Assembly: GCA_001692895.1 (NCBI GenBank)
Contig: KV748199.1
Location: forward strand, 1-64,000
Direction of reading: 5' to 3'
From: Cenococcum geophilum 1.58
Lineage: Eukaryota > Ascomycota > Dothideomycetes > Gloniales > Gloniaceae
Length of the DNA stretch: 64,000 bases
This document shows, piece by piece, positions 12,456 to 24,500 of this stretch. A model generated the notes under the pieces. The model ran no database searches, was not told where the DNA came from, and was given only the letters and a program-made list of their open reading frames with translations. Within the stretch, counting starts at the first letter, position 1. Every line of letters starts with the position of its first letter. The position numbers were made by a program, and so were the translations under genes.

Positions 12456-13279
12456 GACCTATATTATTAACGAATTAGTGACGTCCAGCTTTAGCCTTAT
12501 ACGTTTTAGCTATAATAATAGGCTAAAAAGCCAGCTAGCGAAGGCCCTAAGGATTTAAAGATCTTTCTCTGCTAGGTAGATCCTAAATTATTAAGCTTAA
12601 ACCCTACCTTTTATAGTACCTAGGGTAGGGTATATCCCTAGTATTAGCTTACCTTACTTTAGTAGGAGGTAAGACAACTATAATACGCTAAAGATACTAT
12701 ATATAGATGTTCTATATCTTATACCTACTAGAGAAAGTAAGATTAAGTAGTTACAGTTTAGCTATCTCTACGTTATAGAACTACTAAAAAGGGGTTCTAT
12801 AATTAGCAGTTGCATTTAAAAAGGTATATATTTCCTATAGTATTTTAAAGCTTATATCCCTTATTGGAGTCTACTATAAGTACCCTATCTATTATTAAAT
12901 ATTGGACTACACCTTTACGTCCCTTATACCCGCAAATACCCTTACTAGGCTAGCATTTAGCGACGTCTATAACGCCCTTATATCTTAGCGCTAGAATAAC
13001 TAGGCAGATAGCGCTTAAGCCACCCACTATTATATACTTATTAAGCCTAAGCAGATATATAATAATAAAATAGTTTACTTTTAATATAAGATAAAACGCA
13101 CTAAGTATAATACTAATAGCGAAGCGAGCAAAACCCTTATAGAGCTAGATATTAACACTAAGGAGTAGCTTTAAAAGCTCGGTATAGTCTAGGTCGGCTA
13201 TTATCTACTAGGGCTATAATCTCCGCTAGCCGTACTAGAGAGGGGATAGGCGGCGGGAAAAAGCCCCTTAGAAAATATA

Positions 13280-14880
13280 TCTATTAACTTACTCCTTTAC
13301 ACTAGGTCTTTTATAAAGTCGTATAACATTAACCTCTAGAACCCCTATATACGGTTTAACTTCTTTTTTAAAAGTAAGGGCCTTTATATTATAGGCTACT
13401 TTAGGTCTTTATTAGCGTAGCTAACAGTGAATAGCAATATAGCCACGCGGCGGCCGTATTACTTAAACTAGTATAGTATAAAGATACTACTTAATAAGCT
13501 TAAATACCACTTCTAGTAGACAGAATTTGCTGCTAAAGATAACTTTAAGAAAGCGCGTAGACGCTATATAGCTTACGCTTTTAGTGGGCCGGCGGCCGCC
13601 AATATTAATATTAAGATACTAACCCTACTCCCTAATAAGAGAACGATGGGTAGGTAGATACTAGAAGATACTCTAGGTGCGGGCGGTTATAGAAGAGTAT
13701 TCTTTACCTTAGATTAGTTAGCTAACATAACCGCTATTAAAGTAGTAGAGCGGACTTCCTAAAATTGTTATAATATAGATAAAGAGATTAAGATACTTTA
13801 GGAAGTAACTAATCTTGTATAAAAGTTAGATAACGGTAAGTAAATTCTATACATAGCAGAGGTAATCTACTTTAATAGTAAGGAGTTCTCCTCTAAGACG
13901 GCCTTTAATAATATTACTATTGTCCTAAAGCCGATAACGCCCTAGACCTTTAGCGACTTAGTAGGGACTTAGAGTAAGGGGTAAGCCTCTTATATTCTTA
14001 AAATTATAGTTTAAGAGAATATAGCTAATATATAAGCTTAATAGAGGGTATAAGGGCATAATAATAGAGGCAGCGACTGCATTCCACGCCGTATTGCTAG
14101 GTATTAAAGTTATATATAACGGACGCTGGCTATACTGCGACCTAAAGCTAACTAATATTAGCCTTATTGGTAAGCCGCTCCGTTCCGTCCTACTAGACAT
14201 TAATATATCTAGGCATATCTAGGCAGGTAGGTCGTTACGGCCTAAACTAGGCATAGTCGGTATAATCGGCTATTTCGCTCCTAAGCTTAAGCTAAAGGAC
14301 TATAACTACTTTATTAATATCTAGTTTATAGGCATTATCTTATTTAAGCTAACGTATAACTACTACCCGTAGAAGTTCTCTATTAACTTATAGCGCGATA
14401 GTAAGGATAATAAGAAGCTACGCCTTTCCTTCTAGAAGAGTTATTAGAATACTATTAATAAAATGGCTAGGGATTATAAGAGTGCGTATACGTCGCTGGC
14501 TAGAGGCTATATATATTGTAAGTATTCTATATTATAGAGCTTTAATAGCTTTTAGTGGCAGATAGGCTGATTTAAACTTGTAGTTGGCGACCTCTTTATT
14601 AAAATAGTAAGATACTAGTGGGCAGCGAATAACTATATGCAGCGCCCTAATATTAATAAGGTTCTCTAGTACCTAGCTTAAAGCCCACTACTACCTAAAT
14701 CTCTATAGGCGAAGAGATAATAGTTAGAGTATAGCCTTAAAGATAGGGAGGTATAAGCGGGTGTTATTTAGAAGGCCGCCTAGCTAGTATATTATAGTTA
14801 TATAAAAAAGAGACTGGTAGTACTAGTATATATATTATATCTAGTGCCTATAGCAATTAAATTCCCATTTCTCTTAATAA
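13280..14880 (+). pseudogene. RIP-decayed protein-kinase gene
   Basis: Kinase landmarks can be followed in order. A glycine-rich loop (GAGGYRRVF) starts at 13676. A TAIKVVERT segment has its lysine codon at 13739-13741. A catalytic-loop remnant YCDLKLTN lies at 14133-14156. A DINISRH segment follows in the DFG position, then TIGYFAPKLKLKDY in the APE region, and then ILFKLTYNY of the F-helix region. Many in-frame TAG/TAA codons sit at expected Trp/Gln/Arg sites. The frame changes between the lysine and catalytic-loop segments. A GTAAGC at about 13979 could be an old donor that explains the shift. In this family the lysine and aspartate are needed for phosphotransfer, but no intact enzyme can be made here. 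The upstream part (13280-13675) is also fairly open and may be an N-terminal extension. Confidence 0.6.
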
Positions 14881-16165
14881 TAATACTACTGCCCTATATT
14901 TTATTGCTTCTAACTATAGTTAGGCCTAGGGTTTGTGCTACCCCCTTATTATGCCCCATATATTAGATTACATAATAACGCCTCCTTGCGCCTATGCTAA
15001 CTTATAGATTTCCGACCTTATTTAAAGGCTTACTTCTCTAACCTCCACCTAAAACAGCTTAACTCGTAACGTCCTATACACAGCTATTATTAGCTATAAT
15101 ATTATGGCTAGATAGCCTACCTACTACTACAGCTAGCTAAGATCTGCTTATTATAAGCCTATATCCTTTTAATTTAGTTTTATATTACGGCCTATTAAAC
15201 TAATAGTAGCGCGAACTTACAGGACTGCCTTAATATTATTACTACTTAAGGTACCTACTTTGTTTCTTACGTGGGTATACTAGTATCCTAAAAAGCCTAT
15301 AATAACCAATTTACTACCGTACTTAAATAGTACCTTAATACAGTTATCACCAAATAGATATATAGAAGTGTTATATATTATAGCGCCGTTAATAAATAGC
15401 CTATAGGGCATATGCTACTAGAGGTTAAAGAAAAGCGTAAAGCTAAATTAAAGGCGTAGGAAGAGCTTAAGGGGGCCACCTCTAATAATAGTAGCGATAA
15501 TAATAATAACGATAAAGATAAAGGCGGTAATAATATTAACGCCAGAGTTAGTCTAGGAAAACTAGTAGTAGTACTAAACCGGCCCTAAAGGCCGCGGAGG
15601 CTATACTAAGTAGACTAGCTCCTAATACCACCGCTATCTACTAAAAGCCCTCTAGCTACACTATATAGGAGGAAGCGGTAGAGAATATCTAGGGAAAATA
15701 AAGAGGAGAAAGGGCGCCCTATTAAGAAGTATGTTAGCTTTACCTAAAAAGTCTCTACTACTATAGAAGATATTATACCTAATATAGCACAGCAGAAGGG
15801 CCGGAAGCGGCAACGGACTCTTAACGTAGGGGATAAAAAGGAGGGGGATAAAAAGCGGCTAAGTAAGGTATAAATTACTACTACTCGCCCTAGCGGTATA
15901 TAGCTATACATCGGCAAAATATGGTACCCTACCAATGGCCTCAATGGTTGGTGGTTGACGTAATTGGCGCGTAGTTGAGGGCATTTAGCAACTCGACCGA
16001 CTGGCCTATGTCGTGTTTTTTTGACACGCAGCCTGCGCGCAGCCTACGCGCAACCTGCCAGCAATCTGCGCATTTGGAGCATATAGCTCGGCCAGTGTTG
16101 CCGAAAGCTCCGGGAGTGTGGAAATACGCCACGTTACAAAATCTTACACTAGATGAACTTTAATA
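14881..16165. other. decayed coding-like DNA plus a small GC-normal patch
   Basis: From 14881 to about 15900 there are stretches rich in Thr/Ile codons with many TAG stops, possibly more of the gene block that holds the kinase remnant. From 15920 to 16165 GC content is normal and open frames exist on both strands, but they overlap each other and resemble nothing known to me. I do not call a gene. Confidence 0.4.
16087..16118 (-). repeat. short dispersed fragment, inverted copy at 28791-28823
   Basis: On the minus strand this reads ACTCCCGGAGCTTTCGGCAA followed by CACTGGCCGAG. The plus strand at 28794-28823 is nearly identical. The AT-rich block holding the satellite and the gypsy element lies between them. 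Confidence 0.55.
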
Positions 16166-16309
16166 CCGTGCGCGTATACTTAATAAGGTTTTAATATAAA
16201 ATTATTTAAAATTATCGCTATTTATATACTTAATTATATAATATTATAACTATATCTTATCTTTAGATTAGAAATAACTAATAATATATAACTACTTTAA
16301 ATTATATAA

Positions 16310-16544
16310 AGATATATCTAGGATATAACCTAAGATATAACCTAGGATATAATTAAGAATATATCTAGAATATAACTTAGGATATAATTTAATATATATT
16401 TAGGATATAACTTAGGATATAATTAAGAATATATCTAGGATATAATCTAGGATATAATTAAGAATATATCTAGGATATAACCTAGGATATAATTAAGAAT
16501 ATATTTAGGATATAACCTAGAATATAATTAAAAATATATCTAGG
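16310..16544. repeat. ~35-bp AT satellite, left part
   Basis: Tandem units of about 35 bp are built from ggatataattaagaatat and atctaggatataaccta. The array was cut by the copia element at 16545-19023, whose 5-bp target duplication ctagg is part of the satellite unit (16540-16544). Confidence 0.85.
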
Positions 16545-16723
16545 TGTTGGACTCACAAGGGGATATCACGTAGCTACGGTTCGTAGATAGTATGATGGTT
16601 GTTGTTCTTGTATGTATTCTTCTGTAAAGAAAGGGGGAGGGCGAGGAACCTAAGGTTCCTCGCTACGGTAGTGCCGCGGCGATACGTGATGACACGTGAC
16701 GACCGCTTGCCTTATTCCCGACA
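16545..16723 (-). repeat. LTR of element F (3' LTR on the minus strand)
   Basis: It is 179 bp long, with TGTCGGG at its 5' end on the minus strand and CCAACA at the other. It contains the hairpin GCGAGGAACC-TAAGG-TTCCTCGC region at 16641-16663. Confidence 0.9.
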
Positions 16724-17025
16724 CTGGCAACTCTTCTTTTGTGGTTACCATCTATATACACTTATAGATTGCCACTATACAAAGATACAAAGCTAAGGAG
16801 AAGAAGGAGAGGAAGGACGTTAGGTTAACGCGAATACAAAGGGGCCACTAAGGCGCTAGTGGTAAGCGAGCCAATAGCAATTTTTCATGCCGGGCATAGA
16901 AAATCCTAATTGGTTGGCGGAAGTTGGGGTCGGCAGAATATGGCAGAATTTGGTAGGTAGCACGCCCTAGGAAACTGCGTCATTGAAATAGGGTTACGGA
17001 GCTAGCGGAGCGTAACTGGATACGG

Positions 17026-17142
17026 CTAGCTTGAGCAAATGGGAACGATAGTTGACCAATAGGAATGCTCTTGAATTGCCTTTGTCATCGCATCTGCCGG
17101 GTTATCTTGGCTGCTAATCCATCGAATCCCAAAGAGTTCTTG
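17026..17142 (-). pseudogene. copia RNase H C-terminal remnant
   Basis: The minus-strand frame contains LFGIRWISSQDNPADAMTKA, which matches the end of fungal Ty1/copia RNase H domains (typically RW-I-GQDNPADAMTKA). Only about 36 residues remain. They are joined to the 12-bp minisatellite, so nearly all of pol has been replaced or deleted. Confidence 0.75.
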
Positions 17143-17143
17143 A

Positions 17144-17470
17144 TGCTCCGCGAGGACCTCTACGAGGACCTCTGCGAGAGCTTCCACGAGGACCTCCACG
17201 AGGACCTCTGCGAGAGCCTCCACGAGGACCTCCATGAGGACCTCTATGAGAACTTCCACGAGGACCTCCATGAGGACCTCTACAAGAACCTCCATGAGGA
17301 CCTCCACAAGGACCTCCACGAGGACCTCCATGAGGACCTCCACGAGGACCTCCACGAGGACCTCCATGAGGACCTCTACCAGGACCTCTACCAGGACCTC
17401 CACGAGGACCTCCACGAGGACCTCCACGAGAACCTCTATAAGGGTCTCCACGAGAACCTCCATCAGTGCT
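17144..17470. repeat. 12-bp minisatellite GAGGACCTCCAC
   Basis: About 26 tandem copies of a 12-bp unit lie inside element F. On the minus strand in the gag frame they encode RGGP/HGGP repeats; in another frame they encode VEVL repeats. The plus-strand translations (HEDL, RTST) are shadows. Confidence 0.9.
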
Positions 17471-17544
17471 TTGTAGCCGATATTGATCGTACCCTCTGCC
17501 GTATTCCAATTCCCTGCTAAACTTCTCCTGATCTTGCGGTGGTA

Positions 17545-17935
17545 ACGTAGATCTGGGTTGTTGCGGAGGTTGTTGCGGAGATTGCTGCGGAGGTTGCTGC
17601 GGAGATTGCTGCGGAGGCTGCTGCGAATATTGCTGCGGAGGTTGCTGCGGAGATTGCTGCGGAGGTTGCTGCGGAGATTGCTGCGGAGGCTGCTGCGATG
17701 GATACAGAACTAAAGACAGAGGTGGATACTGGGGAACTGAAGACGAAGGTGGAAGCGATGGCTGCGGAACTAAAGACGGAGGTTGATACTGGGGAACTGA
17801 AGACGAAGGTGGAAGCGATGGCTGCGGAACTAAAGACGGAGGTTGTTGCGGATATTGCTGCGGAGGTTGTGGTTGCTGTGGAGGTTGCTTCGGAGCTTGT
17901 TGCGGAGCTTGATGCGGAGCTTGTTGCGGAGCTTG
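17545..17935. repeat. compound minisatellite GGAGGTTGCTGC plus a 66-bp higher-order unit
   Basis: It comprises 12- and 15-bp units (ttgctgcgga-type) and a longer unit seen twice between about 17695 and 17845, containing gaactaaagacggagg and tggatactggggaac. On the minus strand it encodes the PQQ-rich and [18 protein letters not shown] repeats of the gag-like frame. Confidence 0.85.
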
Positions 17936-18844
17936 AGGCACGGGTTGAGATACGGCAGCCTGAGGAACTTGAGGTGTTTGATAGCCTAAGGTTGTCTGTA
18001 GTGTTGCTTGTGGCTGTCCGTTATTAGGATTCCCTCGAGAGTTAAACTTCTTTTGGTGCTCAATCTCTTGTGGAGTCCATTCGTGCTCTTCTTCTGCGTC
18101 AAGGACTTGCTGAATATTGTCTCTAATAGTACCCCCGTTTATAGGGACAAATACTCCTTTCTCCCGAAGGAAGTCTCAAAAATCTCGAATAATATAAATA
18201 TTACTAAGTGCCCAGGTGTTGGCAGTCCATCCCATAAAATCCTCCCTAAAATATTCCTATAGCTGTGAATCGGCGTAGTATCTACTTCGGTAAAATAGAA
18301 TACGGTATAGGAGAAAGCCGTTAACTTGTTTTGCGGTATAAGTTGTTGTATTAAGGGTAAATTCGTCCCAATTTTCGTCGATGAGTTTCGCGTATGTAGC
18401 TACCCCTGGTGGTAAGAAGTCTCTCCAGTTGTTTGGAATAGCCATAGTTATGTCTTCGGAGGGAGGGAGATGTTGTTGGTATAGGGATTGTCGTTTGGTA
18501 TAGGGATTGTCGTTTGGTGTAGGGGTTGTCGTTTGGTACGCGTTCGTGACGTGTATTTGCGATTACAGGGCTCAGGACCAGTTCTGGCCTTGAATCGCGA
18601 AGACTCGTAAAGCGTGTTGTTCTGCGTGATGGACGCAAGAATCTGTAATCTGGGGAAGGCTCAGGACCAGTTCTGGCCTTTAGATCCTTGGATTCGTGGA
18701 AGAGTTCTATTTAAGGTTTAGGACCAGTTCTAACCTTAAAAGACAGCTTCCCTTAGCACGAGTAGCACTAGTACAGTGGCTCGTCTCTTCTTGGTGAAGA
18801 CCTTGCTGTTCTATGGTATAACAGTGAAGTTAACCACTGATCAG

Positions 18845-19023
18845 TGTTGGACTCATAAGGGGATATCACGTAGCTACGGTTCGTAGATAGTATGATGGTT
18901 GTTGTTCTTGTATGTATTCTTCTGTAAAGAAAGGGGGAGGGCGAGGAACCTAAGGTTCCTCGCTACGGTAGTGCCGCGGCGATACGTGATGACACGTGAC
19001 GACCGCTTGCCTTATTCCCGACA
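18845..19023 (-). repeat. LTR of element F (5' LTR on the minus strand)
   Basis: It is 179 bp long and nearly identical to the partner at 16545-16723. The minus-strand sequence just inside it (CTGATCAGTGGTTAACTTCA) matches the same position in elements A and C, so it is probably the primer-binding and leader region. Confidence 0.9.
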
Positions 19024-19250
19024 CTAGGATATAATTAAAAATATATCTAGGATATAACTTAGGATATAATTAAGAATATATCTAGGATATAACTTAGAAT
19101 ATAATTAAAAATATATCTAGGATATACCTAGGATATAATTAAAAATATATCTAGGATATAACCTAAAATATAATTTAAGAATATATCTAGGATATAACCT
19201 GGGATAATAATCTAAAATATAAATCTAGAATATATCTAGAATATAATCTA
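19024..19250. repeat. ~35-bp AT satellite, right part
   Basis: The array left of element F continues here. It starts with the duplicated ctagg (19024-19028) and has the same ggatataattaaraatata unit. Confidence 0.85.
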
Positions 19251-21026
19251 GGCACCCCTACGCACTTACCTATCTTAGATAGGTCTTTTATACTATTACT
19301 AATAAAAGCAACTTAGTTTTTAATTAACGATTTAAATAATTATAAGATACTTCTTTATAAAGGGTATAAGTATAAGAGATATATATATATAATATTAAAA
19401 ATAGTAACTAGATATATCTAGGCTTATATTAGAGTATTATAAAAATATATAATCCTAAATACTAGCTATAATAATCTACTAATGCCTTTTCTTTAATGCT
19501 AGTAATAAGTAGAATTCTATAATATAACTAAGGTTAATATTAATTATATAAACTAGATCTCTAGTAATAAAAAGACTTATATTTAGTTAAAAGATATTAG
19601 AATATTTTATATCCTCTAAGTATAGAATTAAATATATTATAGATTTATCTAATCTAGAGATATATAATAAGAATATTACTAAGATATATAAAAATATATA
19701 AAGACTATATCCTAGATATATCCTAGATATATCTTATATATAACTTAGTTCTAATATTAATAGATATAATATTTATATATATTAAAGGATAAAATAGGTA
19801 TAATATATACTCTTTTTAGCCTNTAAAGTGCTTTAGGAAATAGATACTCTATATAGGCGTATTTTATTATAAATATTTATACTCTTAGCTATAAATTTTT
19901 TACTATAAGGAAATTATAGAGNAAGATAAGAAAAGGATATATAAATATTATATTTATATTATTATATCTATTATATTAGATATATTNGGTATATTATCTT
20001 CTAAAACTAGTATATACCTATAGTTTTAATTATAAAGTTTATAAGGCGTATAATTAAAATCTTACTTATAATCTATAGCCTCTATTTACTCTAGTATATT
20101 ATATTNTAGATCTTACTAAATTCTATAAAGCTAATATATTTTAGTCTCCTNTATTATAATATTAAATAATAGTTANGTTTTACTATATTCTAGGTCTATT
20201 TTACTATTAGGTAAGATTATNTAGATATATCCTTAATATATCTAGCTTATAAGCNAATTATATTTAGTATATAAGAGTANCTTATAGTCTTTACTTTATA
20301 TAACTATTACTTAATAAGCTTAATTCTTATATTAGTTAATATTATAATAATCTTAATTAAATATTTATAAATAAGAAGCCTAGGTTCTATATATAAAAGC
20401 TATAGTAAAAGTAATTAAACTATAAAATTAAAAGATAGAGTTAGAGCTTAGAAAATTATAATAAAAACTTAGTTAATATAAATTTTTATACTTATAAGTA
20501 TAAGGAGTANAGGTTATATTAAGGTAATTACCTAAATATAAAGATATTATAATATCTAAGAAAAAGCCGATTTTAAATACTCCTACTATACTCTATACTT
20601 AATACTTAGTAGTAAAGAATAGAACTAGGATAGAACTAGAATAAAACTAAGATAGAACTATACTATATTTAAAATCTAACCTATCCTAGATACTTAGTAT
20701 AGCTCTTAACTATATTAAAAGGCTTATTACCCTTAAGGTTATCTATAATATCTAATAGCGTTATATTTAGTAAAATTAAGTTCTATTTTTAATTAGATTA
20801 TTAATATATTATTAATATATTCTAAATAGAAGAGTAATAGTTTATATTATTATAAATTCTAGCCTTTTTAACTACCTTATTAATAGGGTATATAATATTT
20901 AGTTCTACCTCTATCTAGATAGCTTTATAAAGGGTCTACTAAGCTACTATAATAGGTTAGATTTAGGATATAATATAAATATATAGATAAATATACTAGC
21001 TAAATTACTAAATTATAGTTCTTTTT
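19251..21026. other. AT-rich DNA with ambiguous bases, no feature
   Basis: It is almost pure A/T-biased sequence with single N bases at about ten places between 19800 and 20520. No coding frame or LTR is seen. It may hold older elements mutated beyond recognition. Confidence 0.6.
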
Positions 21027-21031
21027 AACCT

Positions 21032-21223
21032 TGTCACGGGACGGGGCAGTGGCTATAAGACGTATGTATTTAAGGAGTCTACAAGACGTTACACGATCGA
21101 TCGTAAGGGTCGAGGGCGTAAGGAGGTGATATACCTACGCGTAGCTGATATAAGCTGTACGTGAGGTATACGCGAGAGCACGGGGCTCTCCTATGGAGGC
21201 CCCTACAGTAGGGTTCCGTAATA
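21032..21223 (-). repeat. LTR of element E (3' LTR on the minus strand)
   Basis: 192 bp. It differs from the right copy mostly by transitions, as expected from RIP after insertion. Its final bases GTAATA correspond to GTGACA in the partner. Confidence 0.9.
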
Positions 21224-21245
21224 CTACCCCCCCTCCTATAGAGGC
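21224..21245 (-). promoter_or_regulatory. polypurine tract of element E
   Basis: On the minus strand, AGGAGGGGGGGTAG lies directly next to the 3' LTR. This is where plus-strand DNA synthesis starts in LTR retrotransposons, and it confirms the minus orientation. Confidence 0.7.
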
Positions 21246-21369
21246 GGAGCTCCGGCGACGCTGTAGTTACTATATATATATAGAAGGGACACTTAGGGTA
21301 TAGAAAAGAAGAAAAGGGGGGTATCGCTAAAGGCTTAAAACAACGTCATGTAATAAGGCTTAGCATCTA

Positions 21370-21425
21370 AGAATCCGACCAATTAGATAACTTTGACCGC
21401 CGGTCGAAGTTCCTGGACATCTTAA
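21370..21425 (-). repeat. hairpin module shared with copia elements B and C
   Basis: On the minus strand this runs from TTAAGATGTCCAGGAACTTC to AATTGGTCGGATTCT and contains an inverted repeat around GACCGGCGGTC. Nearly the same ~55 bp occur, in the same orientation relative to the element, in copia C (46610-46665) and in mutated form in copia B (about 32120-32172). Confidence 0.75.
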
Positions 21426-21599
21426 CGATATTCCGGTCACGTAATCGCACTTTGCCGCAATCTAACGGCAATCTGACGGCAATTTGCCCCTATGTGGCAA
21501 TGTATAACGGTTTAACTCTATAAGGGCTCCTATAGAGGATTAGGTATAAAATCTCTGCTTAGGCCCAGTTTCTGTAGATTCGCGTAGTAAAAGTCGCTG

Positions 21600-24500
21600 A
21601 TTAGATCCTTTGCATTTTCGAAGTCTTCCTATAGTTGCTATTCTGGCTAGTCTATGTCAAATCCTATATATATAGCTCTGTAGTAGAGCCGTTGTCCTCT
21701 GCCTTTACCAAAGTATTTAGAGTCGATAATTCGTTTAACGGTCTACTCCTTATAGTTCTTATCTTCGTTCTCGTCTTAAATTAGTACTAGTAGGGGTTCG
21801 GGCTATATCTGCCCTGGTAAGGGGTTAGGCTAGTAAAGGTGTAGTAGTTATGGGTAAAATACAGGCTATATCCCGCGGGTGGCTAGGGCAGGTAGGAGCT
21901 CTAGCTTATATACGGCTCCCCTATTAATAACTCGTTTAATTAGGTAGGGGCCGAGGTTCTTATAATCGAGTGACTTTATAGGCCTCTGTGTAGAGATATT
22001 GCGTATATCTAGCTATACCTAGTCGCCAACACGCATCTCCGGTGGTGGCGTTCTATAATAGTCGGCGAAGTAGGCCTACTTTGCTTAAGCCTAGGCCATT
22101 TCTCCCTTACAGTAGTCAAGTAGATTTTTTATGCGGTCTGTATGCTAGTCAGCAAGTAGCATCTTAAGGCGTTTTCTATATAGCAGTTTCTTATTAATAG
22201 GTTCTGGTAGTTCTATGCTAGATTGGGGGTAATATCCCTTGTTCGCGAAGAACGGGGTAAGTCCTGTAGTAGTTAAGACGTAATTATTCGCTGCGAATTC
22301 ACCTAATAGGAGGTAATCTACCCAGTTATCTTAACTATAGGCGACTACCTGTTGTAGGTACGCTTTTATACTAGCATTAGCGTTTTCTAGTTACCTAGCA
22401 GTTTCGTGGTAAAAGGATATAGATATCTTAATAGAGATGCTAAGGCGTTGGCAGATTCGTCTCTATATATTAGAGCTGAACTATATACCTTAGTCGGACG
22501 TAATTAAGTTAGGTAACCTATATAATCGGTAGATTTCGCAAAGGAAGGCGTTAGTGACGTCGCTAACGGCTACGCCTTCGGTTAGGACGTAGTGGCGCTC
22601 TTTTATAAGTCGGCATATTATTATAAGGATGTTCTTATAGGTACGGCCATGTCGCTTATAGGGTGGTAGGTTAATAATAAAATCTATGGCGATATCTGCC
22701 CATCGTTATATAGGTACTAGTAGAGGGTATAGTAGTCCTTAGTACTTTATATTAAAGGCCTTAGCGCGCTTATAACTGTAGTAGGCGCCTATAAAGCGTT
22801 TAACTAAGTCTATTATTTTAGGCTAGAAGTAGTATCGGCTAAGAAGCTTATAGGTTTCTCCTTTGCCTAGGTGGCCGCTTAATCGGAGGTCGTGGGCCAT
22901 TTAAATTAGTTGCCGTTGTAAATTTTCTAAGTTAAGGATAAATAGACGGCCTCTATAATAGAGCCTATTCTCTTTTACTTTTAAGGCTGCTATATTAATC
23001 TAGCCTAAGCTTTAGAGTTTAGTTAGCAGCGTATAGGCGCCGGCGGTCTTTGCGGCAATAAGTTAATATAGTAATAGGTTAATAGAGGTATTATATGCCG
23101 TGGTGATAAGCTTATTAATTTTAGGAGGTAATTTTAGTTCTATAGTGTGGAGCTAAGGTACAGTTGGCTCTATTATAGGTAGCATACCTAGGGCCAAATT
23201 CCGTGCTTTTAGAATCGTCTATTGTTGGAACTGGTTATAGGGGTTATCTTTAGACTAAGGAAGGTCTTATAAGCGGCGTATTAGGCTATTAGGCTTAGTA
23301 CCTTATACTCCTAGCCTATATGCAATTTTAAAGTTAAAACTAGAGAGGAACTTGTTTTAGCGTGCTTGGTATTAGTTTAGCTATTTTATAGTTATAAAGT
23401 ACTTAAGGTTGCGATAATCCATAAGGACTTTAGTTAGCTGGTTAGGTTTTGCTAAGGAGAGTTCCGGTTGAAATTCCTTAAACGCTTATATAATCGCGAG
23501 AAGTTTCTTATTATAGATCTTATAGTTATATTCTTATAGTATAAGCTTAGATAAATAGAATGTAACTAGGTAGAGGAGACCGTTATTACCTATCTAGGAG
23601 AGGACGCCTGCGTTAATATAGTCTAAGAAGTTAGTCTTGAGATAGAGTTGTTATCCTAATATGAAGTAAGCTAGGATAAGTGCTTTAGTAAAAGCATCTT
23701 TAAGGTCTTAAAACGCCTTCTTGCATTTAGGCGTCTAGATAAAACGTAAATATGTTTTTCTTCCTTTTACGGAAAGGCCCTTTATTTGCATTATTGCTGT
23801 AAGTGGTACTATAACACCCGAGAAGTTATATATAAATTTTTAATAGAAGTTGGCGAAACTAAGGAAAGCTTATACGTCTTTAATACAGTTAGGGGTTTGC
23901 TATTTAGTAATTATACGTACTTTCTTGGGGTCTATACGGACACCCTTAGTAGTGACGATTAGTCTAAGGTATTTTACTTCTATGACTAAGAATTCGCACT
24001 TCTTTAAATTAATGTAAAATCCTGCGTCCCTAAGGCGCTATAGGACCTTTCAAACATGCTTAGTATGCTTAAAAGGGTTATCGCTGTAAATAAGTATATC
24101 GTCCAGGTACGCAGAGCAGAAGTTGTCGAGGTAGTCCTATAAGGCGTTATTAATATAGCTTTAGAAGCTGCCTAGGCCGTTATATACGCTAAAGGGCATG
24201 ACGGTATATTTGAATTAGCTAAAGCGTAATGCGAATGCGGTTTTCCATTCGTTACCTTTTCGTATTTGGAGGCGGTTAAAGGCAGCGATAATATTAAGCT
24301 TAGTATAGATTTTAGCTTAGCTAAGCCGCTTAAGAGTCTTATGTATAAGCGGTATAGGGTATCAGTTCTTAATCGTAATAGCGTTAAGTCCTCTATAGTT
24401 AACGCAGAATTAAATACCTCCTCCTAGCTTCTTAGTAAGGAGGATAGGGGCGGCTGCTAGGGATATGCTGGGGCGAATAAACCCTTTGTTAAGGTGTTCG

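Larger units (their letters stand above)
17114..18445 (-). pseudogene. gag-like frame of element F with Q/P and RGG/GGP repeats
   Basis: The frame starts at an ATG at 18445 with MAIPNNWRDFLPPGVATYAK, followed by TAKQVNGFLLYRILFYRSRY. This is the N-terminus of fungal copia Gag, which builds the virus-like particle. Two in-frame stops interrupt it: TAG at 18257-18259 and TGA near 18180. After these comes EKGVFVPINGGTIRDNI, a conserved gag block shared with element B. The frame then enters a Pro/Gln-rich repeat part (about 17930-17540) and a Gly/Arg/Pro repeat part (17470-17144), ending at 17114. Both repeat parts are unusual for Gag and come from minisatellite growth. Readthrough or suppression would be needed to make the whole protein. 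Confidence 0.7.
16545..19023 (-). mobile_element. short non-autonomous Ty1/copia element (element F)
   Basis: Two LTRs (16545-16723 and 18845-19023, 179 bp each) are nearly identical; I see a single C/T difference near their start. They end TG...CA and are flanked by the duplication ctagg at 16540-16544 and 19024-19028. The internal part (about 2.1 kb) reads on the minus strand: a gag N-terminus, Gln/Pro-rich and Gly/Arg-rich repeats, then only the last residues of the RNase H domain. Protease, integrase and reverse transcriptase are missing, so mobilisation would need proteins from a related element. The GC content is normal, unlike the other elements here, so it is young or escaped RIP. Confidence 0.9.

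Noticed and set aside
15941..16163. Opposed 62-63 codon frames in the GC-normal patch
   Set aside because: They overlap on opposite strands and resemble no family. The patch contains a dispersed repeat fragment.
17026..17520. VEVL- and HEDL-repeat proteins of 145-151 residues
   Set aside because: These are alternative frames of the minisatellite inside element F. Only the gag frame connects to recognisable sequence.
17698..18027. 109-codon plus-strand frame with [15 protein letters not shown] repeats
   Set aside because: It is antisense to the gag-like frame and arises from the repeat.
18815..18844. Assignment of a specific tRNA primer to the copia primer-binding region
   Set aside because: The stretch next to the LTR is conserved in A, C and F, but I cannot match it to a particular tRNA end without a search.
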